Below, piece by piece: positions 23,782 to 32,430 of a stretch of DNA of 64,000 bases. Location of the stretch: assembly GCA_964558505.1 (NCBI GenBank), contig CAZLEI010000001.1:47309-111308 (forward strand), read 5' to 3'. The first letter of the stretch is position 1; the number at the start of each line of letters is the position of its first letter. The position numbers and the translations under genes are program-made. The notes under the pieces are model-generated. The model worked only from the letters and a program-made list of their open reading frames with translations. It ran no database searches and was not told the DNA's origin. The DNA is from CAYMPW01 sp964558505. Lineage in GTDB: Archaea; Thermoplasmatota; Thermoplasmata; Methanomassiliicoccales; Methanomethylophilaceae.

Positions 23782-24252
23782 ATGGCTAAATCAAAGATAA
23801 TAGCAGGATCGGCCAAAGCTTCAAGGAGAAAATCGAGGAAGAAGGCGTCCGCAATCCAGGCAAGGAGGAAGAAGGAGTTCCTGTACCGCGGTTTCACCAT
23901 GGAGGAACTTCTGGCTATGTCCTTCGACGAAGTGCTCGGATTGATGCCTTCCAGGTCCAGGAGGACCTATCTGCGTGGGCTCAACTACGAGCAGCAGCTC
24001 CTCTTCGACAACCTTAAGGCCGCAGAGCCCGGTGATGTCGTCAGGACCCACCGCAAGGATGTGCCAGTCATCCCACAATTCGTCGGGAAGACCGTCAGCA
24101 TCTACACAGGGAAAGAATTCAAGGACATTGAGATCAAGCCCGAGATGATCGGCTGCTACCTCGGTGAGTTCATCATCACCAGGAAGACCCCTCAGCACTC
24201 CGGACCCGGAGTCGGTGCTACCAGATCTTCGAAGTTCATGCCGCTGAAGTGA
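23782..24252 (+). CDS. rps19p: Ribosomal protein uS19
   Basis: 156-aa small-subunit head protein that contacts A-site tRNA through its C-terminal tail. The family segment GKTVSIYTGKEFKDIEIKPEM, then LGEF with RKTPQHSGPGVGATRSSKF, is clear. The very basic N-terminal extension (about 30 residues) is longer than in bacteria, as usual in archaea. Confidence 0.96.
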   Translation: MAKSKIIAGSAKASRRKSRKKASAIQARRKKEFLYRGFTMEELLAMSFDEVLGLMPSRSRRTYLRGLNYEQQLLFDNLKAAEPGDVVRTHRKDVPVIPQFVGKTVSIYTGKEFKDIEIKPEMIGCYLGEFIITRKTPQHSGPGVGATRSSKFMPLK

Positions 24253-24262
24253 GGTGTTAGAT

Positions 24263-24712
24263 ATGGTTTCAGGATACACAATGATAACAGATCCGGACAC
24301 CTCTGCGAAGGCCGTCGGCAAAGAGATACCTGTCTCGCCGAAGTTCTCTCGCGAAGTTTGCGGTATGATACGCGGAATGAAAGTGGAGAAGGCCATGCAG
24401 CAGCTCGAGGAAGTAATCGAGCTCACCAGGCCTGTGCCTCTCAAGAGGTACAACAAGCGCGTCTCCCACAAGGCAGGCGTCGGTCCCGGAAGGTACCCCA
24501 AGAAGGCCGCGAAGGCAATCCTGGGCGTCATCCAGTCCGCCGCATCCAACGCCGAGTACAAGGGACTCGATGTCTCCAACATGGCGATAACGACGATCTC
24601 CATCTCCAGGGGAAGGACCATACCCGGTCACATGCCCAGGGCGCACGGAAGGGCGACCCAGTGGAACCAGGAGACAGTTAACGTCGAAGTGATAATCCAG
24701 GAGGTTGAGTGA
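24263..24712 (+). CDS. rpl22p: Ribosomal protein uL22
   Basis: 149-aa protein whose hairpin lines the exit tunnel. The archaeal core RYNKRVSHKAGVGPGRYPKKA and the hairpin tip PRAHGRATQWNQ are visible. ATG 24263 fits the family N-terminus (GYTMITDPDTSAKAVGKE); an upstream GTG at 24254 is in frame but adds three unlikely residues. Confidence 0.95.
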   Translation: MVSGYTMITDPDTSAKAVGKEIPVSPKFSREVCGMIRGMKVEKAMQQLEEVIELTRPVPLKRYNKRVSHKAGVGPGRYPKKAAKAILGVIQSAASNAEYKGLDVSNMAITTISISRGRTIPGHMPRAHGRATQWNQETVNVEVIIQEVE

Positions 24713-24713
24713 A

Positions 24714-25445
24714 ATGGCATCAGAGAGGAAATTCGTTGCCGAGAACATCCGCAGGGTCCTGCTCAAAGAGTACCTCATGAAAGAGGTAAGCCGCGCGGGA
24801 TTCGGCGGCTTGGACGTTAAGAGGACCCCCATGGGTACCAGCGTCGTGCTCACCACTGAGAGGCCCGGGCTTGTCATCGGCAGGCGCGGACAGACGATCA
24901 AGAACCTGACGACGGTCATCGACGAGCGTTTCGGGTTCGACAACCCTCAGATCGAGGTTCAGGAAGTCGAGAACGCGAGCCTGAACGCCCAGATCATGGC
25001 AGAGAAGCTCGCCTTCTCGCTGGAGAGGGGATGGCACTTCCGCCGCGCAGGTCACTCCACGGTCCGCAGGATCATGGATGGCGGCGCGAAAGGATGCCAC
25101 ATCATCGTCGCCGGCAAACTGACCGGACAGAGGCACAGGACCGAGAAGTTCAAAGAGGGCTACATCAAGTTCTGCGGAGAACCCAAGACGAACTTCATCG
25201 ACCACGGATACGCGGTCGCGAAGCTCAAGATGGGAGTCATCGGCGTCACAGTCGAGATAATGGCACCCGGATCCAGGCTCCCCGCCGACACGGAAGTCAA
25301 GAGCAAGACCGAGGTCATGAACCTCTACCCCGACCTGTTCACGGTCGCAGCAGAGGAGCCCGAGGTAGTGTTCGACGAACCCGTCGAAGAGGTGGCAGCA
25401 ACATCCGAGCCCGCACCCGAATTCGAGAATCAGGAGGGACAGTGA
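24714..25445 (+). CDS. rps3p: Ribosomal protein uS3
   Basis: 243-aa protein at the mRNA entry channel. The N-terminal type II KH domain contains VIGRRGQTIK (GxxG loop), followed by the C-terminal uS3 domain (GWHFRRAGHSTVRRIM). A roughly 35-residue acidic Glu/Pro/Ala tail ends the protein, common in archaeal uS3. The stop overlaps the rpl29p ATG by one base (TGATG). Confidence 0.96.
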   Translation: MASERKFVAENIRRVLLKEYLMKEVSRAGFGGLDVKRTPMGTSVVLTTERPGLVIGRRGQTIKNLTTVIDERFGFDNPQIEVQEVENASLNAQIMAEKLAFSLERGWHFRRAGHSTVRRIMDGGAKGCHIIVAGKLTGQRHRTEKFKEGYIKFCGEPKTNFIDHGYAVAKLKMGVIGVTVEIMAPGSRLPADTEVKSKTEVMNLYPDLFTVAAEEPEVVFDEPVEEVAATSEPAPEFENQEGQ

Positions 25446-25648
25446 TGGCTCTCCTGAGGACTTCAGAGATCAGGGACATGAGTGTCGGTGAGCGCAACCA
25501 GAAGCTCAAAGAGCTTCGCGATGAGCTCATGCACGAGAGGGGAGTCTCCGCCATGGGCGGAGCACCCTCCAGTCCTGGCGCCATCCGCGCGCTTAGGAGC
25601 AACATAGCACGCATCCTGACTGTTCAGAAGGAGGAGGAAGAACTCTAA
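25445..25648 (+). CDS. rpl29p: Ribosomal protein uL29
   Basis: 67-aa two-helix protein near the tunnel exit. LRTSEIRDMSVGERNQKLKELRDELMHE followed by the conserved NIARILT segment fits the family (shown here in parts). Overlaps both neighbours by one base, giving TGATG and TAATG junctions. Confidence 0.94.
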   Translation: MALLRTSEIRDMSVGERNQKLKELRDELMHERGVSAMGGAPSSPGAIRALRSNIARILTVQKEEEEL

Positions 25649-25947
25649 TGGCGGAGATCTGCCCCGTATGCGGATTACCTAAGGAGCTGTGCATGTGCGA
25701 GGAGATCGCACGTGAGCAACAGACCGTCAGGATCTCGATCGACAGTCGCAGGTACGGCAAGACCGTCACTGTGATCGACGGAATCGACGAGAATGATATC
25801 GACATCAACGACCTTGCAAAGCAACTGAAGAACAAATGCGCCGCCGGAGGGACAGCCAAAGACGGCCGCATAGAGCTTCAGGGCGATCACAAGAAGAAAG
25901 TGAAAGCCGTCCTTGAGGAAATGGGCTTCCGCACGGAAGCGAGGTAA
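25648..25947 (+). CDS. Translation initiation factor aIF1 (SUI1)
   Basis: 99-aa initiation factor that monitors start-codon pairing on the 30S P site. The archaeal N-terminal zinc knuckle CPVCGLPKELCMCEE is followed by the SUI1 fold (RRYGKTVTVIDGID, then CAAGGTAKDGRIELQGDHKKKV). Its place between rpl29p and the RNase P subunit is the conserved archaeal order. Confidence 0.94.
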   Translation: MAEICPVCGLPKELCMCEEIAREQQTVRISIDSRRYGKTVTVIDGIDENDIDINDLAKQLKNKCAAGGTAKDGRIELQGDHKKKVKAVLEEMGFRTEAR

Positions 25948-25948
25948 C

Positions 25949-26203
25949 ATGAACAAAAGTGATTTCATGAGATCGGAACTCATTGGATTGGACGTGGAAG
26001 TGCTGTCAGCACCATACTCGGGCATAACCGGTACGGTGGTCGACGAAACGAAGAACACGTTCACCATCGATTCGGCCGGAACTGAGAGAATGGTACCCAA
26101 ACCAGGCAATGAGTTCAGATTCGCTTATGAAGGCAGCACGTTCAGCATTAGAGGATCAGAAATACTGCACCGACCAGAGGACAGAATAAAGAAGGTTAGG
26201 TGA
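25949..26203 (+). CDS. rnp1: Ribonuclease P protein component 1 (Rpp29/Pop4)
   Basis: 84-aa Sm-like protein subunit of archaeal RNase P, which with Rpp21 assists the RNA in 5' tRNA processing. LIGLDVEVLSAPYSGITGTVVDETKNTF is the family core (quoted in part: GLDVEV, GITGTVVDETKN). ATG 25949 is the natural start, since the frame upstream overlaps aIF1. The stop overlaps an in-frame GTG of the next gene. Confidence 0.92.
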   Translation: MNKSDFMRSELIGLDVEVLSAPYSGITGTVVDETKNTFTIDSAGTERMVPKPGNEFRFAYEGSTFSIRGSEILHRPEDRIKKVR

Positions 26204-26208
26204 ATCAA

Positions 26209-26541
26209 ATGACAGCAAATATCAGAGACATCGGAATCGACGTCGTCCCTCCCACTTCAGAGTGTAACGACCCCAACTGCCCGTTCCACGGCAGCCTTGC
26301 GGTCAGAGGACAGATCATCGACGGGACTGTGGTCACCGTGAAGATGAACAAGACGGTCGTCGTAGAGCGCAAATACCTGAAATATCAGAAGAAATACGAG
26401 AGATACGAGAAGAGGACGAGCAAGTACTCCGCTCACGCATCCCCCTGCCTCGGGCTCAAAGCCGGGGACAAGGTCAGGATCATGGAGTGCCGCCCGATCA
26501 GCAAGACCGTCGCTTTCGCAGTCATCGAGAAGAGGGAATGA
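26209..26541 (+). CDS. rps17p: Ribosomal protein uS17
   Basis: 110-aa OB-fold protein that binds 16S rRNA early in assembly. It has the archaeal N-terminus with a CNDPNCPFHG segment and the core GTVVTVKMNKTVVVERKY. ATG 26209 has GGTGA five bases upstream; a GTG at 26200 overlapping the Rpp29 stop is an alternative. Confidence 0.95.
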   Translation: MTANIRDIGIDVVPPTSECNDPNCPFHGSLAVRGQIIDGTVVTVKMNKTVVVERKYLKYQKKYERYEKRTSKYSAHASPCLGLKAGDKVRIMECRPISKTVAFAVIEKRE

Positions 26542-26542
26542 G

Positions 26543-26941
26543 ATGAAAGGCATATCCGGCACACAGACCAGGGGCCTTCAGAACGGCTCTCAGATCGACG
26601 TGATTGACAACACAGGGGCGAAGGTCATCGAGATCATCACCGTCCCCAACTACCACGGCGTCGCCCGCAGGGTACCCTGCGCAGGCGTCGGCGACATGGT
26701 CATCGCTTCCGTCAAGAAGGGAACCCCCCAGATGAGGAGGCAGATCGTATTCGCGGTCATCGTACGCCAGAGGCGCCCCATGCGCCGCCCCGACGGAACG
26801 ATGGTCTACTTCGAGGACAACGCCGCGGTCATCACGACCGACACCGGCGAGACGAAAGGGACCGACATAAAAGGCCCTGTTGCAAGGGAGGCCGCCGAGA
26901 GGTGGCCCCGTATCGCGGCAACGGCCAACACAATCGTGTGA
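26543..26941 (+). CDS. rpl14p: Ribosomal protein uL14
   Basis: 132-aa beta-barrel protein at the subunit interface. QIDVIDNTGAKVIEII near the N-terminus and VIVRQRRPMRRPDGTMVYFEDNA in the centre are archaeal uL14 hallmarks (given in parts). One base separates it from rps17p. Confidence 0.96.
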   Translation: MKGISGTQTRGLQNGSQIDVIDNTGAKVIEIITVPNYHGVARRVPCAGVGDMVIASVKKGTPQMRRQIVFAVIVRQRRPMRRPDGTMVYFEDNAAVITTDTGETKGTDIKGPVAREAAERWPRIAATANTIV

Positions 26942-26951
26942 GGGATGAAAC

Positions 26952-27329
26952 ATGGCTAGAAGCAGCAAAGCAAGAACACAGAGAAAGAGCCAGGCCCACG
27001 CACCGATCCACGTCAAGAGGAAGATGCTCTCCGCACACCTCAGCGACGATCTCCGTGCACAGTACGGGGTTCGCAGTGCCAGGGTCTGCAAGGGAGACAC
27101 AGTCGTCGTTCTCCGCGGCTCCGAGGAGTTCCGCGGGACCGAGGGCAAGGTCCTCGCAGTCTACACCAAGGACGGACGTGTGTCCGTCGAGGGAGTCACG
27201 ATCAATCAGGCCGACGGCACTGCGGCGGTCCGCCCCGTGCACGCGTCCAATCTGCTCATCACGAAGCTCAACACCGTCGATGAGTGGAGGATCGCATCCC
27301 TTTCAAAGAACAAGGAGGCTAAACAATGA
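26952..27329 (+). CDS. rpl24p: Ribosomal protein uL24
   Basis: 125-aa protein with a KOW motif (KGDTVVVLRGSEEFRGTEGK) and the archaeal basic N-terminal stretch (SSKARTQRKSQAHAPIHVKR). Its stop overlaps the rps4e ATG as ATGA. Confidence 0.96.
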   Translation: MARSSKARTQRKSQAHAPIHVKRKMLSAHLSDDLRAQYGVRSARVCKGDTVVVLRGSEEFRGTEGKVLAVYTKDGRVSVEGVTINQADGTAAVRPVHASNLLITKLNTVDEWRIASLSKNKEAKQ

Positions 27330-28033
27330 GCGATCACATGAAGAGAATAGCGGCACCTAAGACCTGGCCCCTGAAAAGGAAGGCCAGCATCTGGGCCGCA
27401 AAGCAGTCCGCCGGAGCACACTCCGTCGAGGCCAGCATGCCCGCCACCATGGTCCTCAGGGACATGATCGGGGTCTGTGACACCGCGAAAGAGGCCAAGA
27501 GGATCATCGGGAACCGCGAGATGTTCGTCGACGGCGTAGCCGTCAAGAACCCCAAGGCGCCCGTCGGATTCATGGACGTCATCTCCATCCCCAAGATGGA
27601 GAAGAGCTACCGCATGCTCATCAGCGACAAGGGAAAACTCACAACAGTGGAGATCCCCGAGTCGGAGACGAAATGCAAGATCTGCAGGATCGAGGGAAAG
27701 ACCAAGATCAAAGACGGCAAGATCCAGCTCAACCTCAGCGGCGGCAGGAACATAACGATCGGCGAGAACAACTACAAGACCGGCGACAGTCTCATGATCG
27801 ACCTCGCCGACCAGAAGATCTTGGAGGTCTTCCCCCTCAGCGCCGGAGCATTCGCGATGGTCATCGAGGGACTGCACGCAGGAAAGACCTACACGGTCTC
27901 CGAGTGCGCAGTCATCAGGGGTCCTTCCGAGAACATCGTCAAGTTCGCCTGCGGCACCGAGACGGTCAAGTCCAACGTGTTCGTCATCGGGAACGGCACC
28001 CCCGCGATCAAGCTCCCGGAGGCCAGCCAATGA
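27326..28033 (+). CDS. rps4e: Ribosomal protein eS4
   Basis: 235-aa small-subunit protein shared only by archaea and eukaryotes. It has an S4 RNA-binding domain (LRDMIGVCDTAKEAKRII), a central domain and a C-terminal KOW segment (GLHAGKTYTVSE). Starts HMKRIAAPKTWPL, the usual eS4 opening. Coupled by ATGA to both neighbours. Confidence 0.96.
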   Translation: MSDHMKRIAAPKTWPLKRKASIWAAKQSAGAHSVEASMPATMVLRDMIGVCDTAKEAKRIIGNREMFVDGVAVKNPKAPVGFMDVISIPKMEKSYRMLISDKGKLTTVEIPESETKCKICRIEGKTKIKDGKIQLNLSGGRNITIGENNYKTGDSLMIDLADQKILEVFPLSAGAFAMVIEGLHAGKTYTVSECAVIRGPSENIVKFACGTETVKSNVFVIGNGTPAIKLPEASQ

Positions 28034-28539
28034 ACGCCATGAGAGACATCCGCGTAGAGAAAGTGGTTGTCAACATCGGTGTCGGCGAGGCCGGAGAGAG
28101 GCTCGTCAAAGCACAGAAGGTCCTCGAGATGGTCACCGGGCAGAAGTCCGTCCAGACGATCTCCAAGACCATCAACAGGGACCTGGGTATCCGTGTCGGC
28201 ATGCCGCTCGGATGCAAGGTCACCCTCAGGGGAGAGTCCGCGGACGTCTTCCTCAAGAGGGCGCTCAACATCAGGGAGCACCGCATCCAGGCGTACTCCT
28301 TCGATGCTGAGGGCAACATGTCCTTCGGTATCCCCGACTACACCGACTTCGACGGTATGAAATACGACCCCGAGATCGGTATATTCGGCATGGATGTCAG
28401 CGTCGTGCTCAGGAGGGCCGGCGGCAGGATCACGAGGAGGCAGCTCCTCAAGAGGCGCATCCCCGCATGCCACCGCGTGGCACCCGAGGACGCGATCCAG
28501 TTTATGAACGACAACTACGAAGTCAAGGTGGTTGAATGA
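28030..28539 (+). CDS. rpl5p: Ribosomal protein uL5
   Basis: 169-aa central-protuberance protein that binds 5S rRNA and P-site tRNA. NAMRDIRVEKVVVNIGVGEAG and TGQKSVQTISKTINRDLGIR are family marks (quoted in parts). The ATG overlaps the rps4e stop, and the stop overlaps the rps14p ATG. Confidence 0.96.
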   Translation: MNAMRDIRVEKVVVNIGVGEAGERLVKAQKVLEMVTGQKSVQTISKTINRDLGIRVGMPLGCKVTLRGESADVFLKRALNIREHRIQAYSFDAEGNMSFGIPDYTDFDGMKYDPEIGIFGMDVSVVLRRAGGRITRRQLLKRRIPACHRVAPEDAIQFMNDNYEVKVVE

Positions 28540-28682
28540 AACCCAAGAAGGAGTTCGGCAGGTCCGTCGGCTGCACAAGGTGTGGCCGCCGGAGAGGCAT
28601 CATCAGGAGATACGGAATGCACCTTTGCCGCCAGTGCTTCAGGGAAGTGGCCCCAGAGCTGGGCTTCAAGAAGTATTCATGA
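28536..28682 (+). CDS. rps14p: Ribosomal protein uS14, zinc-binding type
   Basis: A 48-aa gene short enough to be missed by length filters. It encodes MKPKKEFGRSVGCTRCGRR, ending ELGFKKYS. The zinc ligands are Cys13, Cys16, Cys31 and Cys34. Position between rpl5p and rps8p is the conserved one. The ATGA overlap with rpl5p fixes the start; TGA stop at 28680-28682. Confidence 0.95.
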   Translation: MKPKKEFGRSVGCTRCGRRRGIIRRYGMHLCRQCFREVAPELGFKKYS

Positions 28683-28691
28683 GGTGACAAG

Positions 28692-29081
28692 ATGCAGAGC
28701 GATCCATTAAATGATGCAATGACTGTCATGAAAAACGCCTCCTCCGACGGAAAGAGCGAGTGTGTTATCCGCCCCTCCTCCAAACTCATCGGCCGCGTGC
28801 TGAAAGTTATGCAGGACCACGGTTACATCAACCAGTTCGAGTACGTAGAGGACGGAAAAGCAGGCGAATTCCGCGTCATGCTCAAAGGAGCAATCAATGA
28901 CTGCGGGATCATCAAGCCCAGATACTCGGTGAAAAGGGACGACCTCGAGAAATTCGAGTCAAGGTTCCTGCCCGCCCAGGATTTCGGCGTGCTGATCATG
29001 ACCACCACGGCAGGGGTTATCACCCAGGAGCAGGCCAAAGATCTCGGTATCGGCGGCAAGCTCCTCGCATATGTGTATTGA
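28692..29081 (+). CDS. rps8p: Ribosomal protein uS8
   Basis: 129-aa primary 16S rRNA-binding protein of the platform. MQSDPLNDAMTVMKNA at the start and LIMTTTAGVITQEQAKDLGIGG near the end are archaeal uS8 features. GAGGTGACAAG before the ATG supplies a Shine-Dalgarno sequence. Confidence 0.96.
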   Translation: MQSDPLNDAMTVMKNASSDGKSECVIRPSSKLIGRVLKVMQDHGYINQFEYVEDGKAGEFRVMLKGAINDCGIIKPRYSVKRDDLEKFESRFLPAQDFGVLIMTTTAGVITQEQAKDLGIGGKLLAYVY

Positions 29082-29090
29082 GGAATATAG

Positions 29091-29642
29091 ATGACAATAG
29101 CAGGGAAAATCGAAAGCACCATCGCCATCCCCGGTGGGGTGTCCGTCACAAAAGAGGGCACCGTAGTCAAGGTCAAAGGACCCAAGGGAGAATTGAGCAG
29201 AAACTTCGCGCACCCTCGCGTTAACGTTGCCATCGGAGAAGGACACGTCAGCATCAGCTGCGAGTACCCTAGAATAAAAGAGAAGGCCATGGTCGGTACC
29301 TTCCACGCCCACATCAGGAACATGGTGAAAGGCGTGACCGAAGGATACCAGTACGGGCTCAAGATCGTATTCTCGCACTTCCCGATGAAAGTGACCGTTA
29401 AAGGCAACCGCGTGGAAATCAACAACTACATGGGAGGCCACGCCCCCCGCTACGCGGAGATCCTCGGCGCATGCACCGTAAAGGTCAACGGCGCCGACGT
29501 CACCGTAGACGGCATCGACATCGAGGCCGTCGGACAGACCGCGGCCAACTTGGAGAAAGCAACATCCAGGGGAGGATTCGACAAGAGGACCTTCCAGGAC
29601 GGAATCTACATCGTCCACAAATCACACAAGGTGAAAGAATGA
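29091..29642 (+). CDS. rpl6p: Ribosomal protein uL6
   Basis: 183-aa protein with two tandem copies of the uL6 fold, located near the factor-binding site. IPGGVSVTKEGTVVKVKGPKGEL at the N-terminus (in part) and TFQDGIYIVHKSHKVKE at the C-terminus fit. The stop overlaps the rpl32e ATG. Confidence 0.95.
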   Translation: MTIAGKIESTIAIPGGVSVTKEGTVVKVKGPKGELSRNFAHPRVNVAIGEGHVSISCEYPRIKEKAMVGTFHAHIRNMVKGVTEGYQYGLKIVFSHFPMKVTVKGNRVEINNYMGGHAPRYAEILGACTVKVNGADVTVDGIDIEAVGQTAANLEKATSRGGFDKRTFQDGIYIVHKSHKVKE

Positions 29643-30304
29643 CCGTGAAGACACTCACAGACCTTACAGGTCTCAAAGAGACCCAGCTCGCAGAGCTGGA
29701 GAGCATGGGGATCAAATCCGTCCCCGAGCTCGCCGCTGCCCTCGAGGACGAGGAGACTGTCAAACAAGTCATCAAAACCTTGTCCGGAGTCGGACCCAAG
29801 ACCGTCGAGTCCTGGAAGAAGGAGCTCTCCGGAGCCGACGTTTCCTCGGACAAAGAGGTCCAGGTCATCGAAGAGTCCGCAGCAGCAGACGGGGCGTACG
29901 TCCCCAAGGCAAAGCCCGAACTCGACGAAGAGACCATCCAGGCGCTCGCCAAGAGGGCCGCTATCAGCGGTCGCAGGCCTGCGTTCAAGAGACAGGAATG
30001 GTTCAGATACTCCAAGCTCGGGGAGAAATGGAGGAGGCCCAAGGGTATCCACTCCAAGATGAAGAGGAACCTCAAGAGGCGCCCGCCCGTAGTCGACATC
30101 GGCTTCCGCGGACCCCTCAGCGTCAGGGGACTCCACCCTTCGGGATTCGAAGAGGTGCTCATCCACAATGTCGAGGGGCTCGAGAACATCGACCCCAAGG
30201 TCCAGGCAGTCCGCATCGGCGGAAGCGTCGGGACCAAGAAGAGGATCGCCATCGAGGACAGGGCCGCTGAGCTCGGCATCAGGGTCCTCAACAGGATGGT
30301 GTGA
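29639..30304 (+). CDS. rpl32e: Ribosomal protein eL32 with N-terminal helix-hairpin-helix extension
   Basis: 221 aa. Residues 110-221 are the eL32 core (QEWFRYSKLGEKWRRPKG, GFRGPLSVRGLHPSG, VGTKKRIAIEDRA). The first 65 residues carry a helix-hairpin-helix-like repeat (LTGLKETQLAELESMGIKSV, then LSGVGPKTVESWKKEL), joined by an acidic linker. Haloarchaeal L32e also has such an extension, so it is family variation rather than a new fusion. ATGA overlap with rpl6p sets the start. Confidence 0.95.
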   Translation: MTVKTLTDLTGLKETQLAELESMGIKSVPELAAALEDEETVKQVIKTLSGVGPKTVESWKKELSGADVSSDKEVQVIEESAAADGAYVPKAKPELDEETIQALAKRAAISGRRPAFKRQEWFRYSKLGEKWRRPKGIHSKMKRNLKRRPPVVDIGFRGPLSVRGLHPSGFEEVLIHNVEGLENIDPKVQAVRIGGSVGTKKRIAIEDRAAELGIRVLNRMV

Positions 30305-30306
30305 TC

Positions 30307-30771
30307 ATGGCCGATCTCAAGAACCAGAGGAGAATGGCCGCCGAGATTCTGAAGTGCGGCGAGAACAGGGTTTGGATGAACCCTGACAAGCTGGACGAGG
30401 TCGCGGAGTGCATTACCCGCGCCGACATCCGCACAGCCATCGCGTCGAATCTCATAAAAGCGAAGGCGAAGAACGGCACTTCCAAGGGAAGGATCAGGTA
30501 CGTCGCCGGTCAGAAAGCATCCGGGAAGAGGAAAGGTCCCGGAAGCAGGAAAGGATCCGACAATGCCCGTGTCCCCTCCAAGAGGAGGTGGATCGCCACC
30601 ATCAGGCCCATCCGCGCAGAGCTCAAGGCACTGAGGGACAGCGGCGAGATAACGCCCGCCGTGTACAGGATGTACTACAGGAAGGCCAAGGGTGGCGTCT
30701 ACAAGAGCCGCAGGCACGTGAGGATGCACATGGTTTCCGCCGGGCACCTCGAAGAGAAGGAGGAGATCTGA
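30307..30771 (+). CDS. rpl19e: Ribosomal protein eL19
   Basis: 154-aa protein that forms an intersubunit bridge. DLKNQRRMAAEILKCGENRVW is the standard archaeal start (quoted in part), and the middle is highly basic (GKRKGPGSRKGSDNARVPSK). ATG 30307; its TGA stop overlaps the rpl18p ATG by one base. Confidence 0.95.
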   Translation: MADLKNQRRMAAEILKCGENRVWMNPDKLDEVAECITRADIRTAIASNLIKAKAKNGTSKGRIRYVAGQKASGKRKGPGSRKGSDNARVPSKRRWIATIRPIRAELKALRDSGEITPAVYRMYYRKAKGGVYKSRRHVRMHMVSAGHLEEKEEI

Positions 30772-31271
30772 TGGCAACAGGACCCAGATACAAAGTTGCG
30801 TTCCGCAGGAGAAGAGAGGGCCGCACTGATTACTACACCCGCCGCAAGCTGCTTGCCGGCCGCGAGATCAGGGCAGTGGTCAGAAGGTCCGAGAAGAACG
30901 TGACCATCCAGTTCGTAGAATTCGGAATGGATGGCGACAAGGTCGTTGCCTCGGCAACCTCCAAAGAGCTCCGCGCAATGGGATGGGAGCACGCATGCTC
31001 CAACATCCCCGCCGCGTACCTCGCAGGATACCTTGCCGGTAAAAGAGCATTGAAAGCAGGAATCGAGTATGCAGTCCTGGACATAGGCATGCAGAACCCC
31101 AAGGTCGGCGGAGTCCTCTTCGCTGCCCTTGCAGGCATGTGCGACGCCGGTCTCGAGGTCCCCCACGGCGAGGATATCCTCCCCGTAGAGGACAGGATCA
31201 ACGGGAAGCACATCGATGACGGCATCGAGGCTGCAGTTAGCAGCCTGAAGGAAAAGATGGAGGCTGAGTAA
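30771..31271 (+). CDS. rpl18p: Ribosomal protein uL18
   Basis: 166-aa 5S rRNA-binding protein. The archaeal opening GPRYKVAFRRRREGRTDYY (in part) and GIEYAVLDIGMQNPKVGG are clear. It starts in the stop codon of rpl19e (TGATG) and ends TAA one base before rps5p. Confidence 0.96.
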   Translation: MATGPRYKVAFRRRREGRTDYYTRRKLLAGREIRAVVRRSEKNVTIQFVEFGMDGDKVVASATSKELRAMGWEHACSNIPAAYLAGYLAGKRALKAGIEYAVLDIGMQNPKVGGVLFAALAGMCDAGLEVPHGEDILPVEDRINGKHIDDGIEAAVSSLKEKMEAE

Positions 31272-31272
31272 A

Positions 31273-31953
31273 ATGGATTGGATCCCGAAAACAAGACTGG
31301 GACAGATGGTCCTCAACGGCGAGGTCACAACCATGAGCGAGGCCCTTGCCACAAGGCTCCCCCTAAGGGAGGCCGAGATCGTGGACATCCTCCTGCCGGA
31401 CCTTAAGGACGAGGTCATCGACCTCAATATGGTCCAGAGGATGACCGACTCCGGAAGGAGGGTCAGGTTCGCTGTGACCTGCATCGTCGGAAACGGCGAC
31501 GGGTTCATCGGAATCGGAAGAGCGAAAGGCAAAGAGGTCGGACCTTCCATCAGGAAGGCGATCGACAACGCCAAGCTGAACATCATCGAGATCAAGAGAG
31601 GATGCGGTTCCTGGGAATGCGGATGCAGCCAGCCTCACTCGCTGCCCTTCGAGGTAGTGGGGGACACCGGCTCTGTCACCGTCTACCTGAAGCCCGCACC
31701 CCGCGGTATCTCCCTGGCCGTCGGAGACGTCGCCAAGAGCATGCTGACACTCGCAGGAGTCAAGGATGCCTGGGGATTCGCCAGGGGCAACACCAAGACC
31801 AAGGTGAACTACGCTTACGCAACGTTCGAGGCACTCAAGATGACCGCTCGCATGAGGGTCACCGACGAGCAGGCCGACAGACTGAACATCGTCCCCGGAC
31901 CCATCGGCTTCACGGTCGCCGAGTCCAGCGACGTCGATTTCCAGGAGGAGTGA
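31273..31953 (+). CDS. rps5p: Ribosomal protein uS5
   Basis: 226-aa protein at the mRNA entry. The double-stranded-RNA-binding N-domain (VTCIVGNGDGFIGIGRAKGKE) and C-domain (GVKDAWGFARGNTKTKVNY) are intact. It starts with the archaeal N-terminal segment DWIPKTRLGQMV. Confidence 0.96.
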   Translation: MDWIPKTRLGQMVLNGEVTTMSEALATRLPLREAEIVDILLPDLKDEVIDLNMVQRMTDSGRRVRFAVTCIVGNGDGFIGIGRAKGKEVGPSIRKAIDNAKLNIIEIKRGCGSWECGCSQPHSLPFEVVGDTGSVTVYLKPAPRGISLAVGDVAKSMLTLAGVKDAWGFARGNTKTKVNYAYATFEALKMTARMRVTDEQADRLNIVPGPIGFTVAESSDVDFQEE

Positions 31954-31955
31954 AG

Positions 31956-32420
31956 ATGGCATACGCAGCAATACGTGTTCGCGGTCAGCCCGATGTCGCG
32001 GGCAAGATATCCTACACCATGGACCTCCTGGGCATGACCAGGGTCAACCACCTCGTGGTCGTTCCGGAGAACGATGTCACGAAGGGTATGCTCCAGGTCG
32101 CTAAGGACTACATCACCTGGGGAGAGATCGACCAGGAGACTCTCGCCGAGCTCATCCGCATCCGCGGAAGGCTCTCCGGCGACAAAGAGATCACCGAAGA
32201 TTACCTCAAGGAAAAGACCGAGTTCGCGACGGTCGACGACCTCGCGAAGGCGATCATCGAGAACGACTACAAGATGAAGGACATCGAGGGAGCGAAACCC
32301 GTCTTCCGCATGCACCCGCCCGTGAAGGGATACGAGGGCAACAAGCGCTCGTACGTCAACGGCGGAGCGCTCGGATACAGGGGAGAGGCCATCAATGCAC
32401 TCATCAAAAGGATGCTGTGA
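31956..32420 (+). CDS. rpl30p: Ribosomal protein uL30
   Basis: 154-aa archaeal-length uL30. AAIRVRGQPDVAGKISYTMD at the start, then MTRVNHLVVV. The C-terminal half (FRMHPPVKGYEG) is the archaeal/eukaryotic extension absent from bacteria. ATG 31956 lies two bases after the rps5p stop. Confidence 0.95.
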   Translation: MAYAAIRVRGQPDVAGKISYTMDLLGMTRVNHLVVVPENDVTKGMLQVAKDYITWGEIDQETLAELIRIRGRLSGDKEITEDYLKEKTEFATVDDLAKAIIENDYKMKDIEGAKPVFRMHPPVKGYEGNKRSYVNGGALGYRGEAINALIKRML

Positions 32421-32430
32421 GGTGCTATAA

